A stretch of DNA of 64,000 nt, taken from Streptomyces sp. S465. GTDB lineage: Bacteria > Actinomycetota > Actinomycetes > Streptomycetales > Streptomycetaceae. The stretch lies in the NCBI RefSeq assembly GCF_026898115.1, contig NZ_CP114036.1, positions 6,814,001 through 6,878,000 on the forward strand, given 5' to 3'. Positions 47,251 to 56,400 of the stretch are shown piece by piece. The notes under the pieces are model-generated. The model worked only from the letters and a program-made list of their open reading frames with translations, was not told where the DNA came from and did not search any database. Each line of letters begins with the position of its first letter. Positions within the stretch are counted from its first letter, which is position 1. Made by a program: the position numbers and the translations under genes.

Positions 47251-48084
47251 GTGTCCATCGGCAACCTTCCCGAAGACGGCAACTCCCCCGAAGACGACCG
47301 GCTTTCCATCGGTCGTGCCCTCCAGCAGGCCCGTATCTCCGCTGGGCTGACCGTCGACGAGGTCAGTTCCTCGACCCGGGTGCGCACCCCCCTCGTGCGG
47401 GGCATCGAGCAGGACGATTTCTCGCGCTGCGGTGGCGATGTCTACGCCAGAGGCCACATCCGCGTGCTCGCGCGCGCCGTGGGCCTCGACCCGGAGGCCC
47501 TGATCGCGCAGTTCGACGCTGAGCACGGCGGCCGGCCCGCGCCGACCGCGCCCGCGCCGCTGTTCGAGGCCGAACGGATCCGCCCCGAACCCCGGCGCCC
47601 CAACTGGACGGCCGCGATGGTCGCGGCGATCGTCGCCGTCGTCGGATTCGTGGGCTTCACCCTTGTCAGCGGTGGCGACGAGGGCGACGGCTCGACGGTC
47701 GCCGAGGAGACCTCCTCGCCCAAGCCCAGCGCCTCCGCGCCCACCAACAGCGCCGCCCCCAGCAAGCCCGCCACGCCGAACAAGCCCGACCCGTCCGACA
47801 GCGCCATCGCCGGCGTCCCGGCGGACAAGGTCACCGTCAAGCTGACCGCCGAGGGCGGCCAGAGCTGGATCTCCGCTCAGGATCACAACGGCCGGCTGCT
47901 CGAGGAGGGCGTGCTGCGCGAGGGCGACTCCAAGACCTTCAGCGACAGCAGCCGCATCGACCTGGTGCTCGGCAACGCCGGGGCGATCAAGCTGTTCGTG
48001 AACGGCAAGGAAGTGAAGAACGTGGGCACCAGCGGGGCCGTCCAGCGGCTGTCCTACACCAAGGGCGACCCCGAGGCGGGCTGA
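47251..48084 (+). CDS. RodZ-like helix-turn-helix membrane protein
   Basis: A 277-residue protein from a GTG with GAAAGG about 9 bases upstream. Residues 17-82 form a RodZ-type helix-turn-helix (IGRALQQARISAGLTVDEVSSSTRVR, then YARGHIRVLARAVGLDP). One transmembrane helix lies at about 117-138 (AAMVAAIVAVVGFVGFTLV). A Ser/Pro/Lys linker follows, then a DUF4115-like beta domain (WISAQDHNGRLLEEGVL). RodZ proteins couple the cytoskeleton to cell-wall growth. In Streptomyces the exact role is less clear, so no symbol is given. Confidence 0.88.
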   Translation: MSIGNLPEDGNSPEDDRLSIGRALQQARISAGLTVDEVSSSTRVRTPLVRGIEQDDFSRCGGDVYARGHIRVLARAVGLDPEALIAQFDAEHGGRPAPTAPAPLFEAERIRPEPRRPNWTAAMVAAIVAVVGFVGFTLVSGGDEGDGSTVAEETSSPKPSASAPTNSAAPSKPATPNKPDPSDSAIAGVPADKVTVKLTAEGGQSWISAQDHNGRLLEEGVLREGDSKTFSDSSRIDLVLGNAGAIKLFVNGKEVKNVGTSGAVQRLSYTKGDPEAG

Positions 48085-48135
48085 GCCGCCGGAAGATCGG
48101 GAGCCCTGCCAGCGTGGGCTGTCGTGGGGACGAAG

Positions 48136-48141
48136 TAGTCT
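48136..48141 (+). promoter_or_regulatory. Candidate -10 (TAGTCT) for leaderless rimO transcript
   Basis: TAGTCT ends 6 bases before the rimO ATG with no ribosome binding site in between, the typical leaderless arrangement. Confidence 0.45.
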
Positions 48142-48147
48142 GAGCGC

Positions 48148-49644
48148 ATGCCCGAACGCCGCACCGTCGCCCTTGTCACTCTTGGCTGCGCCCGTAACGA
48201 GGTGGACTCGGAGGAGCTCGCAGGCCGCTTGGCGGCGGACGGGTGGGAGCTCGTCGAGGAAGCCGCCGACGCGGACGTCGCCGTCGTCAACACCTGTGGC
48301 TTCGTCGAAGCCGCCAAGAAGGACTCGGTCGACGCCCTGCTGGAGGCGAACGACCTGAAGGACCACGGCCGCACCCAGGCCGTGGTGGCCGTCGGCTGCA
48401 TGGCCGAGCGCTACGGCAAGGAGCTCGCGGAGGCGCTGCCCGAGGCCGACGGAGTGCTCGGCTTCGACGACTACGCCGACATCTCCGACCGGCTGCGCAC
48501 CATCCTCTCCGGCGGCATCCACGCCTCCCACACCCCCCGCGACCGCCGCAAGCTGCTGCCGATCAGCCCGGCCGAGCGGCAGGACGCCACCGCGGTGGCG
48601 CTGCCCGGCCACGCCCAGGACACGGCGCCCGAGGACCTGCCCGAGGGGGTGGCCCCGGCCTCCGGGCCGCGGGCCCCGCTGCGCCGCAGACTGGACAGCA
48701 GTCCGGTCGCCTCGGTGAAGCTGGCCTCCGGCTGCGACCGGCGGTGCTCGTTCTGCGCCATCCCGTCCTTCCGCGGCTCCTTCATCTCGCGCCGCCCCTC
48801 CGACGTCCTGGGCGAGACCCGCTGGCTGGCCGAGCAGGGGGTGAAGGAGATCATGCTGGTCTCCGAGAACAACACCTCGTACGGCAAGGACCTCGGGGAC
48901 ATCCGGCTGCTGGAGACGCTGCTGCCGGAGCTGGCCGCGGTGGACGGCATCGAGCGGATCCGGGTCAGCTATCTGCAGCCCGCCGAGATGCGTCCCGGAC
49001 TGATCGACGTGCTCACCTCGACCGAGAAGGTCGCCCCGTACTTCGATCTGTCCTTCCAGCACTCGGCGCCCGGGGTGCTGCGCGCCATGCGCCGGTTCGG
49101 CGACACCGACCGGTTCCTCGAACTGCTGGAGACGATCAGAGGCAAGGCGCCGCAGGCCGGTGCCCGGTCGAACTTCATCGTCGGCTTCCCCGGCGAGACC
49201 GATGAGGACCTGGCCGAGCTGGAGCGTTTCCTCAGCGAGGCGCGGCTGGACGCGATCGGCGTCTTCGGGTACTCGGACGAGGACGGCACCGAGGCCGCCA
49301 CCTACGAGAACAAGGTCGACCCCGAGGTGGTCGCGGAGCGCCTGGAGCGCGTCTCGCGGCTCGCGGAGGAGCTGACCGCCCAGCGGGCGGAGGAGCGTCT
49401 CGGCGAGGTCGTCGAGGTGCTGGTGGAGGAGATCGACGACACCGGGGCCGTCCTGGGCCGCGGCGCCCACCAGGCGCCGGAGACCGATGGCCAGACGCTG
49501 CTCAGCACCGACGGGGAGCCGGAGGTGGGCCGTATGGTCCAAGCGAAGGTGATCGCGACGGAGGGAGTGGACCTCGTCGCGGAGCCGCTTGAGCCGCTGG
49601 AGCGGCGGGACGGCGGCGCGTCCACCGGGGAGGCGGACAGATGA
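48148..49644 (+). CDS. rimO: Ribosomal protein S12 methylthiotransferase RimO
   Basis: A 498-residue radical-SAM enzyme that adds a methylthio group to the conserved Asp of ribosomal protein S12. The N-terminal UPF0004 domain has three cysteines for the auxiliary Fe-S cluster (TLGCARNEVD, VVNTCGFVEAA, VGCMAERYG). The radical SAM motif CxxxCxxC is C196-DRR-C200-SF-C203. A C-terminal TRAM-like segment is present. An insertion of about 40 residues (LLPISPAERQDATAV onward) separates the first two domains. It overlaps pgsA by 4 bases. Confidence 0.95.
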   Translation: MPERRTVALVTLGCARNEVDSEELAGRLAADGWELVEEAADADVAVVNTCGFVEAAKKDSVDALLEANDLKDHGRTQAVVAVGCMAERYGKELAEALPEADGVLGFDDYADISDRLRTILSGGIHASHTPRDRRKLLPISPAERQDATAVALPGHAQDTAPEDLPEGVAPASGPRAPLRRRLDSSPVASVKLASGCDRRCSFCAIPSFRGSFISRRPSDVLGETRWLAEQGVKEIMLVSENNTSYGKDLGDIRLLETLLPELAAVDGIERIRVSYLQPAEMRPGLIDVLTSTEKVAPYFDLSFQHSAPGVLRAMRRFGDTDRFLELLETIRGKAPQAGARSNFIVGFPGETDEDLAELERFLSEARLDAIGVFGYSDEDGTEAATYENKVDPEVVAERLERVSRLAEELTAQRAEERLGEVVEVLVEEIDDTGAVLGRGAHQAPETDGQTLLSTDGEPEVGRMVQAKVIATEGVDLVAEPLEPLERRDGGASTGEADR

Positions 49645-50276
49645 CCGATGTCCCGGCCTCCACCGCGGGAGGCCACCGCCGTCCGGCGGCCGCTGCGGTC
49701 AGCCCCGCCGGATTGTGGAACATCGCCAACATTCTCACCATGGTGCGGCTGCTCCTGGTGCCCGCGTTCGTGTTGTTGATGCTGCACAATGGCGGGTACG
49801 ACCCGGCGTGGCGCTCCTTCGCCTGGGCGGCGTTCGCCATCGCCATGATCACCGATCTTTTCGACGGTCATCTGGCTCGCCGGTACAACCTGGTCACCGA
49901 CTTCGGGAAGATCGCCGACCCGATCGCTGACAAGGCGATCATGGGCGCGGCGCTGATCTGTCTGTCGGCTCTGTCCGACCTCCCCTGGTGGGTCACGGGC
50001 GTGATCCTCTCTCGTGAGATCGGGATCACACTGATGCGTTTCTGGGTGATCCGGATCGGGGTCATCCCGGCCAGCCGGGGCGGAAAGCTGAAGACGCTCG
50101 CGCAGGGCACCGCCGTCGGGATGTACATCCTGGCGCTGACCGGGCCGCTGGCCACGCTGCGATTCTGGGTGATGGCCGTGGCCGTGGTCCTTACCGTGGT
50201 CACCGGCTTCGACTACGTTCGGCAGGCGATCGTGCTGCGCCGGGCAGGCCGGGCGACGGAGGAGGCCACGAGGTGA
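49641..50276 (+). CDS. pgsA: CDP-diacylglycerol-glycerol-3-phosphate 3-phosphatidyltransferase
   Basis: A 211-residue integral membrane enzyme of phosphatidylglycerol synthesis. The CDP-alcohol phosphotransferase signature D-x2-D-G-x2-A-R-x8-G-x3-D-x3-D is complete in DLFDGHLARRYNLVTDFGKI and the following ADPIADK. About five to six hydrophobic helices are visible. The ATG overlaps the rimO stop (ATGA) and the gene overlaps cinA by 4 bases, so the three are translationally coupled. The product could in principle use another CDP-alcohol substrate, but the context is that of pgsA. Confidence 0.92.
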   Translation: MTDVPASTAGGHRRPAAAAVSPAGLWNIANILTMVRLLLVPAFVLLMLHNGGYDPAWRSFAWAAFAIAMITDLFDGHLARRYNLVTDFGKIADPIADKAIMGAALICLSALSDLPWWVTGVILSREIGITLMRFWVIRIGVIPASRGGKLKTLAQGTAVGMYILALTGPLATLRFWVMAVAVVLTVVTGFDYVRQAIVLRRAGRATEEATR

Positions 50277-50788
50277 GCGAGGGAACGGCGGCCGAGGTGC
50301 TGGCGCTGCTGGAGCGGCGCGGGCAGACCCTGGCCGTCGCCGAATCGCTCACCGGCGGTCTGGTGGCCGCCGAGCTGACCGCGGTGGGCGGTGCTTCCCG
50401 CTCCTTCCGCGGTTCGGTCACGGCGTACGCCACCGACCTCAAGCGCGAGCTGCTGGGCGTGGACGGGGCCCTGCTGGCCGAGCGCGGCGCGGTCGACGCC
50501 GAGGTGGCGCGGCAGATGGCCCGGGGCGTACGGCGTGCGCTGGGCGCGGACTGGGGTGTGGCCACCACGGGTGTGGCGGGTCCCACACCGCAGGACGGCC
50601 AGCCCGTGGGCACCGTTCACGTGGCCGTCGCGGGGCCCTCGGACGCGGTGGCCGCGGCGGCGCTGCGGCTCGACGGAGACCGCGCCGGAATCCGCGGAGA
50701 GACCGTCCGCGCCGCGGTCAAGCTGCTGTTCAGCGAATTGATCGCGACGACGGGGGCACAGGATACGGAACAACACGGCGGGATTTGA
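50273..50788 (+). CDS. cinA: CinA C-terminal domain protein (nicotinamide-nucleotide amidase type)
   Basis: A 171-residue protein consisting only of the CinA C-terminal domain: LAVAESLTGGLVAAELTAVGGASRSFRGSVTAY, GVATTGVAGPTPQDGQPVGTVHVA. The domain deamidates NMN in characterised homologues. The N-terminal molybdopterin-like half of long CinA proteins is absent, as is common in actinobacteria. It starts at a GTG overlapping the pgsA stop. Confidence 0.93.
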   Translation: MSEGTAAEVLALLERRGQTLAVAESLTGGLVAAELTAVGGASRSFRGSVTAYATDLKRELLGVDGALLAERGAVDAEVARQMARGVRRALGADWGVATTGVAGPTPQDGQPVGTVHVAVAGPSDAVAAAALRLDGDRAGIRGETVRAAVKLLFSELIATTGAQDTEQHGGI

Positions 50789-50897
50789 TGTTTGCAGCCC
50801 TGAGTGAACACGACATCGCTCCCCGCACGGGCACAGCCAGAGGCGGTACGGTGGGGCGTGAAGGATCCGGATCCGAGGTCCGAGGAGGGAGCCAGCG

Positions 50898-51284
50898 ATG
50901 ATTCTGCTCCGTCGCCTGCTGGGTGACGTGCTGCGCCGGCAGCGCCAGCGCCAGGGCCGTACTCTGCGCGAGGTTTCCTCGTCCGCCCGGGTGTCGCTCG
51001 GCTATCTGTCAGAGGTCGAGCGCGGTCAGAAGGAAGCCTCATCCGAGCTGCTGTCGGCGATCTGCGACGCCCTGGAGGTGCGGATGTCGCAGGTCATGCG
51101 AGAGGTCAGCGATGAGCTGTCGCTCGCCGAACTGGCCGAGTCGGCCGCGTCCACAAGCGAGAAGGTGCCCGCCCCTATGCGGCCCGTGCTCAATCCCGTC
51201 TCCGTGACGTCCGTGACGGGTGTCCCGGACGAGCGGGTGACCATCAAGCCGCCCAAGGAAGCCGTGGACGTCGTGGCGGCTTGA
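50898..51284 (+). CDS. clgR: ClgR-type XRE transcriptional activator of protease genes
   Basis: A 128-residue regulator from an ATG with GGAGGGAG upstream. The helix-turn-helix lies at about 12-68 (RQRQGRTLREVSSSARVSLGYLSEVERGQKEASSELL). ClgR activates clpP and lon genes in Streptomyces and Corynebacterium. The protein ends V-V-A-A; a terminal Ala-Ala is the known ClpP-dependent degradation signal of ClgR, and it is kept here. Its place after pgsA-cinA is the conserved actinobacterial position. It is followed by a strong terminator. Confidence 0.9.
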   Translation: MILLRRLLGDVLRRQRQRQGRTLREVSSSARVSLGYLSEVERGQKEASSELLSAICDALEVRMSQVMREVSDELSLAELAESAASTSEKVPAPMRPVLNPVSVTSVTGVPDERVTIKPPKEAVDVVAA

Positions 51285-51312
51285 GAAGTCCACACCGGGT
51301 ATCTGAAGTTCT

Positions 51313-51352
51313 TCGAGGCCCCGGCCGGTAGCCATACCGGCCGGGGCCTCGA
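51313..51352. terminator. Terminator after clgR (17-bp perfect stem)
   Basis: TCGAGGCCCCGGCCGGT and its exact complement flank a 6-base loop, 28 bases after the clgR stop. A short T-containing sequence (GATGTTTGT) follows. Confidence 0.9.
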
Positions 51353-51433
51353 TGTTTGTCCGGCCGGATTCGGGTCACCCAGCATGGAGAGAGGTAACCA
51401 AGGGGGGCCAAACGGTCGAACAGGAGGAAGTGG

Positions 51434-51916
51434 ATGACTGTGGTCAGGAGCCCGCTGTCGGAGGAGAACCTCAAGGTCGTCGGTGACGCGCTGCAAGGCG
51501 CCCTGGTCGATCTCGTCGACCTCCACCTGGTGGGCAAGCAGATCCACTGGACGGTCGTGGGCCCGCGATTCCGCACGATTCATCTACAGCTCGACGAGGT
51601 CGTGGCAACGGCCAGGGAGCACGCCGACACGGTGGCGGAGCGGGCCTCGGCGCTCGGGCTGCCGCCGGACGCACGGGCCCAGACGGTCGCCGCGACCAGC
51701 GCTGTCGACGCGGTCAAGGACGGCTGGACCGATGACACGCAGGCCATACGGACGCTCGTGGACGCGCTGGGAGCGGTGATCGCGCGGATGCGGGAGCGCA
51801 TCGACGCGACCGACGCACCGGACCCGGTGACGCAGGACATTCTCATCGAGGTCACCCGTGACCTGGAGAAGCATCACTGGATGTTCCAGGCCGAGAACGG
51901 CGGTCAGCGAGGCTGA
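51434..51916 (+). CDS. dpsB: Dps-family ferritin-like DNA-protection protein
   Basis: A 160-residue protein from an ATG with AGGAGG 7 bases upstream. The Dps ferroxidase residues are all present with the exact family spacing (12, 4, 11, 4): H38, H50, D54, D65 and E69. It would store iron using peroxide and compact DNA. Tails are short on both ends. S. coelicolor has three Dps proteins, and DpsB is the one encoded in this neighbourhood near clgR, so the symbol follows synteny. Confidence 0.9.
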   Translation: MTVVRSPLSEENLKVVGDALQGALVDLVDLHLVGKQIHWTVVGPRFRTIHLQLDEVVATAREHADTVAERASALGLPPDARAQTVAATSAVDAVKDGWTDDTQAIRTLVDALGAVIARMRERIDATDAPDPVTQDILIEVTRDLEKHHWMFQAENGGQRG

Positions 51917-52153
51917 GGCGGAATCGGGTATTCGGACCTCGAGCGAGCCGAGGCCGGTCCGGACACCCGATCCCGTGCGGTTTTTCCAGCTCTTCGTCCG
52001 GTGTCCCGGCTCGTCGGCCCGCTCTGGGTGCGCCGCATGGCCCGGCTGGGCAGACTGGGGGGAGCGCGAGTGTCCGACACGCGCCGACGTGCCTCCTGTG
52101 CGCCCTCCCGCCGTGTGCGAACAGGCGTCTAGCGTCGCCCGAAGGAGGCAGTC

Positions 52154-52456
52154 ATGGCAGCCGTCGGAGGGGCCGACACCCAGGGCCGAAGGCCGGTCCG
52201 ATGGGTGCTCGCGCTCGCTCTGGGTGGTGTCTGGTGGTGGTCGGTGCTGCGGTTGGCGGTGCAGCCAGGGGAGGCCGGGCCGGTGGAGGGGGCGTTCGCG
52301 GTCGGCGGCTGGGGGCTGAGCCTGCTGCCGGTGCACTGCGGACCCTCACCCGGAAGAAGAGGCGGCTCACGCAGGGGCGGCCCCCCAGGTCAGGACAGTG
52401 CGGGCCGCCGCGGCCCCGGCTGGCAGGTCGGGCACCAGAAGGTCGAGCGCTCCTGA
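52154..52456 (+). CDS. Small membrane protein, hypothetical; C-terminus overlaps nei
   Basis: A 100-residue frame from an ATG with a strong AAGGAGG site 5 bases upstream. Residues 15-38 (RWVLALALGGVWWWSVLRLA) and about 44-60 are hydrophobic, so the first 60 residues look like a real two-helix membrane protein. The last 40 residues are Gly/Arg/Pro-rich and overlap the convergent nei gene by 67 bases, so the natural C-terminus may have been lost by a frameshift near 52340-52370. Function is unknown. Confidence 0.6.
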   Translation: MAAVGGADTQGRRPVRWVLALALGGVWWWSVLRLAVQPGEAGPVEGAFAVGGWGLSLLPVHCGPSPGRRGGSRRGGPPGQDSAGRRGPGWQVGHQKVERS

Positions 52457-53196
52457 TCCGCAGGGCCCTGGCCCGCGGCGCGCAGCGGCGTACCGCAGCG
52501 CCGGCAGGGCCGCCCCGGGCGCCCGTACACCCACAGTCGGCGGTCGGAGCGCGGCTCGGCCGTGGTGACCCGGGCGCGCCGGTTCCTGTTGGCCTCCAGG
52601 AGCCTCTTCGCGTGGGCCACCAGGCGCTCGGGAGCGGACACCTCGCCGATCGGCAGCCAGGGCGACACGCGCAGCACGAAGCACAGCTCGGACTTGTAGA
52701 CATTGCCGATTCCGGCGAGGTTGCGCTGGTCCAGCAGCGCTTCGCCCACGGGCCGGGACGGATCCGCGAGCAGCCTTCGCAGCGCCTCGTCCGGATCCCA
52801 GTCGGGCCCCAGGAGGTCGGGCCCGAGATGGCCGACGACCCGGTCCTCGTCGCTGGTGCGGAGCAGTTCCAGGACGGGGAGGCGGTAGCCGACGGCGGAG
52901 TGCTCGGCGGTGGCGAGGATGGCCCGGATCTGGTGGTGCGGGCCGCCACGCCATCGCTCGTCCGGCCCGTACACCCGCCATGCGCCGTCCATCCGCAGAT
53001 GGGAGTGGAGGGTCAGCCCGCCCTCGACACGGGTCAGCAGATGTTTGCCGCGCGGGACGACCTCGAGGACCCGGCGGCCGGTGAGGTCCGCGGTCGCCAG
53101 ACGGGGGACCCGCAGGTCACTGCGGATGAGCGGGGGACCGGCGAGGGCTTGGTGAAGGCGCTGGGCGGTCTGCCAGACGGTGTCTCCTTCGGGCAT
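52390..53196 (-). CDS. nei: Endonuclease VIII-like DNA glycosylase (Nei, Fpg/Nei family)
   Basis: A 268-residue base-excision repair glycosylase/AP lyase. The mature N-terminus PEGDTVW provides the catalytic Pro and Glu, which fixes the start at the ATG at 53196. LLDQRNLAGIGNVYKSE is the helix-two-turn-helix, and the C-terminal zinc finger CRRCGTPLRAAG ends in FWCPTC. It recognises oxidised pyrimidines in homologues. It lies downstream of lhr on the same strand with a 218-bp gap; lhr-nei pairing is also seen in mycobacteria. Confidence 0.94.
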   Translation of the reverse strand: MPEGDTVWQTAQRLHQALAGPPLIRSDLRVPRLATADLTGRRVLEVVPRGKHLLTRVEGGLTLHSHLRMDGAWRVYGPDERWRGGPHHQIRAILATAEHSAVGYRLPVLELLRTSDEDRVVGHLGPDLLGPDWDPDEALRRLLADPSRPVGEALLDQRNLAGIGNVYKSELCFVLRVSPWLPIGEVSAPERLVAHAKRLLEANRNRRARVTTAEPRSDRRLWVYGRPGRPCRRCGTPLRAAGQGPADQERSTFWCPTCQPGPRRPALS

Positions 53197-53414
53197 GGCA
53201 TCCATGATGCCCGCGGGCGATGGCAGACGGGAGCGCCGTCGGACAGGGCGCTCCTCCCGCGGGCTGTTGGCGGGCCAGGGAGCCGCACCCGCCAGGGGGG
53301 CCGTATGGGGCGGCGGCGCTGCACGGGCGGGGCGGCCGCAGGGGGCGGGGTGTGGCGCGGGTGCCGAGCGCGCACTGCACGGGGGTGTCGTATGCGCGCA
53401 GAAGCCTTCGCCGA

Positions 53415-56400
53415 TCAGGGACGCAGCCGGAAGCCCCGTGGCGTCGGGTGGAAGCCCGCCGATTCCAGGAGCTTGCCCGTCGGGGACGAGAGCGCCTGGC
53501 CGCCGTTGACCCGCTCCACGGTGACCGAGCCGAGCGCGCCCGCGCGGGCGGACTCGGCCAGCGCCTCCACCGCCGCCCACAGCCGGGCGTCGTCCTCCGG
53601 GGAGGCGGCCTCGGCCTCGCCCGCGGGCCAGGCGAGCAGGGTCTTGCCGCCCCGCTCCATGTAGAGCGTCAGCTCACCGTCGACGAGCACCACCATCGCT
53701 CCCGCCTTACGCCCCGGCCGGTGGCTCGCGTCGGCGGGCGGATCGGGCCAGGGGAGCGCGGCGCCGTAGGCATTGGCCGGGTCGGCCGCGGCGAGTACGA
53801 CGGCGCGCCGGGACTCCCGCCGCTGTCCGTCGAAGGCGGGGGCCGCCGCGCGGTCGCGGGCCGTGCTGACCGCGCGCAGCCGGTCCACCGCGCCGTCCAT
53901 CGCGAACTGCGCGGCGCCGAGCCCCTCGACCACATACCCGCGGCGCGCCTGGCCGGTTTCCTCGAACGCGGACAGCACCCGGTAGGCGGCGGAGAAGCCG
54001 CCCTCGACCCCCTCGGCGGCGACCGCCCCGCGGGTGACCACCCCGTGCCGGTCCAGGAGGGTGCGCGCCAGGGCGTGGGCACGGTGGGTGGGCTCGGGCT
54101 CGCGCTCCGGCAGCAGGGACCAGCGCCCGGCGACGGTGGGCGGGCCGTTGCGCGACGCCGTGGGCCGGCCGGTGCGGCCCGTAAGGCCGCCGTAGCGCCC
54201 CCGGGGGACCGTGCGCTTGGCGCGGTGAGCGGTGGAGCCGGCCGTACGGCCCGAGCCCAGCAGGGAGCGCAGCGGGGCGAGGGTGTCGCCGGTGACCCGG
54301 CCGGCCCAGACCAGGTCCCACAGGGCCTCGGCGAGCTGGGGGTCCTGGAACTCGTGACCGGCGGCTCGGGCCTGGTCGGCGATCTGCCGGAAGAACAGCC
54401 CGTACCCCCCGGCCAGGGCGTCGAGGACGGCCTGGTGGAGAGGGCCCGCCTCGAGCGGATGCGGGGTGTGCAGCAGCAGCGGCGCGGTGTCCGCCAGGTG
54501 GAGGGTGACCCAGCCGTCCTTCCCGGGCAGCGCTCCCGCCCCGGCCCAGACGACCTCCCCGGAGGCGGTGAGCTCGTCGAGCATCGTGGTGGTGTAATCG
54601 CTCACCCGGGACGGCAGGACCAGCTTCTCCAGGGCCGACGCGGGGACGGGCGCGCCCTGGAGCTGCTCGATCGCGCGCACCAGCCCGTCGATACCGCGCA
54701 GGCTGTGGGTGCCCAGATGCTGCCACTGCGGAAGGAAGGCGGCGAGTGCCGAGGGCGCCACGGGCTCCAGCTCATGGCGCAGCGCGGCCAGGGAGCGGCG
54801 CCGCAGCCGGCGCAGAACGGCCGCGTCGCACCACTCCTGGCCCACCCCCGAGGGGTGGAACTCGCCCTGGACGACGCGGCCGCTCGCGGCGAGGCGGTGC
54901 AGGACGCCCTCGGTGACGGCCGTGCCGAGGCCGAAGCGGGCGGCTGCCTGTGCCGAGGTGAACGGGCCGTGGGTGCGGGCATAGCGGGCCAGCAGATCGC
55001 CGAGGGGGTCCTTGACCGGCTCGGTGAACGCCTCGGGGACGCCGACCGGCAGTGCCGTGCCGAGCGCGTCCCGCAGCCGCCCCGCGTCCTCCACCGCGGC
55101 CCAGTGGTCCTCGCCCGCGATCCGGACCCGGATGACGCGCCGGGCCCCGGCCAGGTCATCCGCCCACCCGGGCTCAGCGCCGCGCTCGGCCAGCTCGGCG
55201 CCGGTGAGCGGGCCCAGCAGCCGCAGGACGTCGGCGACCCCCTCGGCGTCCTTGACCCGGCGGTCCTCGGTGAGCCACTGGAGCTCGCGCTCCAGCTCGG
55301 CCAGGACGTCGGCGTCGAGCAGCTCGCGCAGCTCGGCCTGGCCCAGGAGCTCGGCCAGCAGCCGCGAGTCGAGGGAGAGGGCGGCGGCGCGCCGCTCGGC
55401 GAGCGGGGAGTCGCCCTCGTACAGGAACTGCGCCACATAGCCGAAGAGCAGCGAGCGGGCGAAGGGCGACGGCTCGGGGGTGGTCACCTCCACCAGCCGG
55501 ACCCGGCGGGCCTCGATGTCGCCCATCAGCTCGGTGAGGCCGGGGACGTCGAAGACGTCCTGGAGGCATTCGCGGACGGCTTCCAGGACGATCGGGAAGG
55601 AACCGAACTCGCTGGCCACCTGGAGGAGCTGCGCGGCACGCTGGCGCTGCTGCCACAGTGGGGTGCGCTTGCCGGGGTCGCGGCGGGGCAGCAGCAGGGC
55701 GCGGGCGGCGCATTCCCGGAACCGGGAGGCGAACAGCGCCGAGCCGCCGACCTGATCGGTGACGACCTGGCCGATCTCGCCCTTGTCGAAGGCGACGTCG
55801 GCCGCGCCCACCGGGGACTGCTCGGCGTCGTACTCCACGCCCTGGCGCATCGGGTCCGCGTCGAGGAGGTCGAGACCCATCAGATCGGCGTCCGGCAGCC
55901 GCAGCACGATGCCGTCGTCGGCGTGCATGACCTGGGCGTCGATGGCGTACCGCTCGGCGAGGCGGGCTCCCAGGGCGAGCGCCCAGGGGGCGTGGACCTG
56001 CGCGCCGAACGGGGAGTGGACCACCACGCGCCAGTCGCCCAGCTCGTCGCGGAACCGCTCGACGACGATCGTGCGGTCGTCCGGCACATGTCCGCAGGCA
56101 CGGCGCTGCTCGTCCAGATAGCCGATGACGTTCTCGGCGGCCCAGGCGTCCAGACCGGCGGCCAGCAGCCGCAGCCGGGCGTCCTCGGGCGCCAGGGCGC
56201 CGACCTCCCGCAGGAAAGCGCCCAGGGCTCGGCCCAGCTCCAGGGGGCGGCCGAGCTGGTCGCCCTTCCAGAAGGGCAGCCGGCCGGGGACGCCAGGGGC
56301 GGGGGAGACCAGGACGCGGTCGCGGGTGATGTCCTCGATCCGCCATGAGGTGGTGCCCAGGGTGAACACATCGCCCACCCGGGACTCGTAGACCATCTCC

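Noticed and set aside
54125..54130. Long plus-strand frames opposite lhr (for example 53220-56348)
   Set aside because: The minus-strand helicase motifs are complete; the opposite frames are compositional artefacts.
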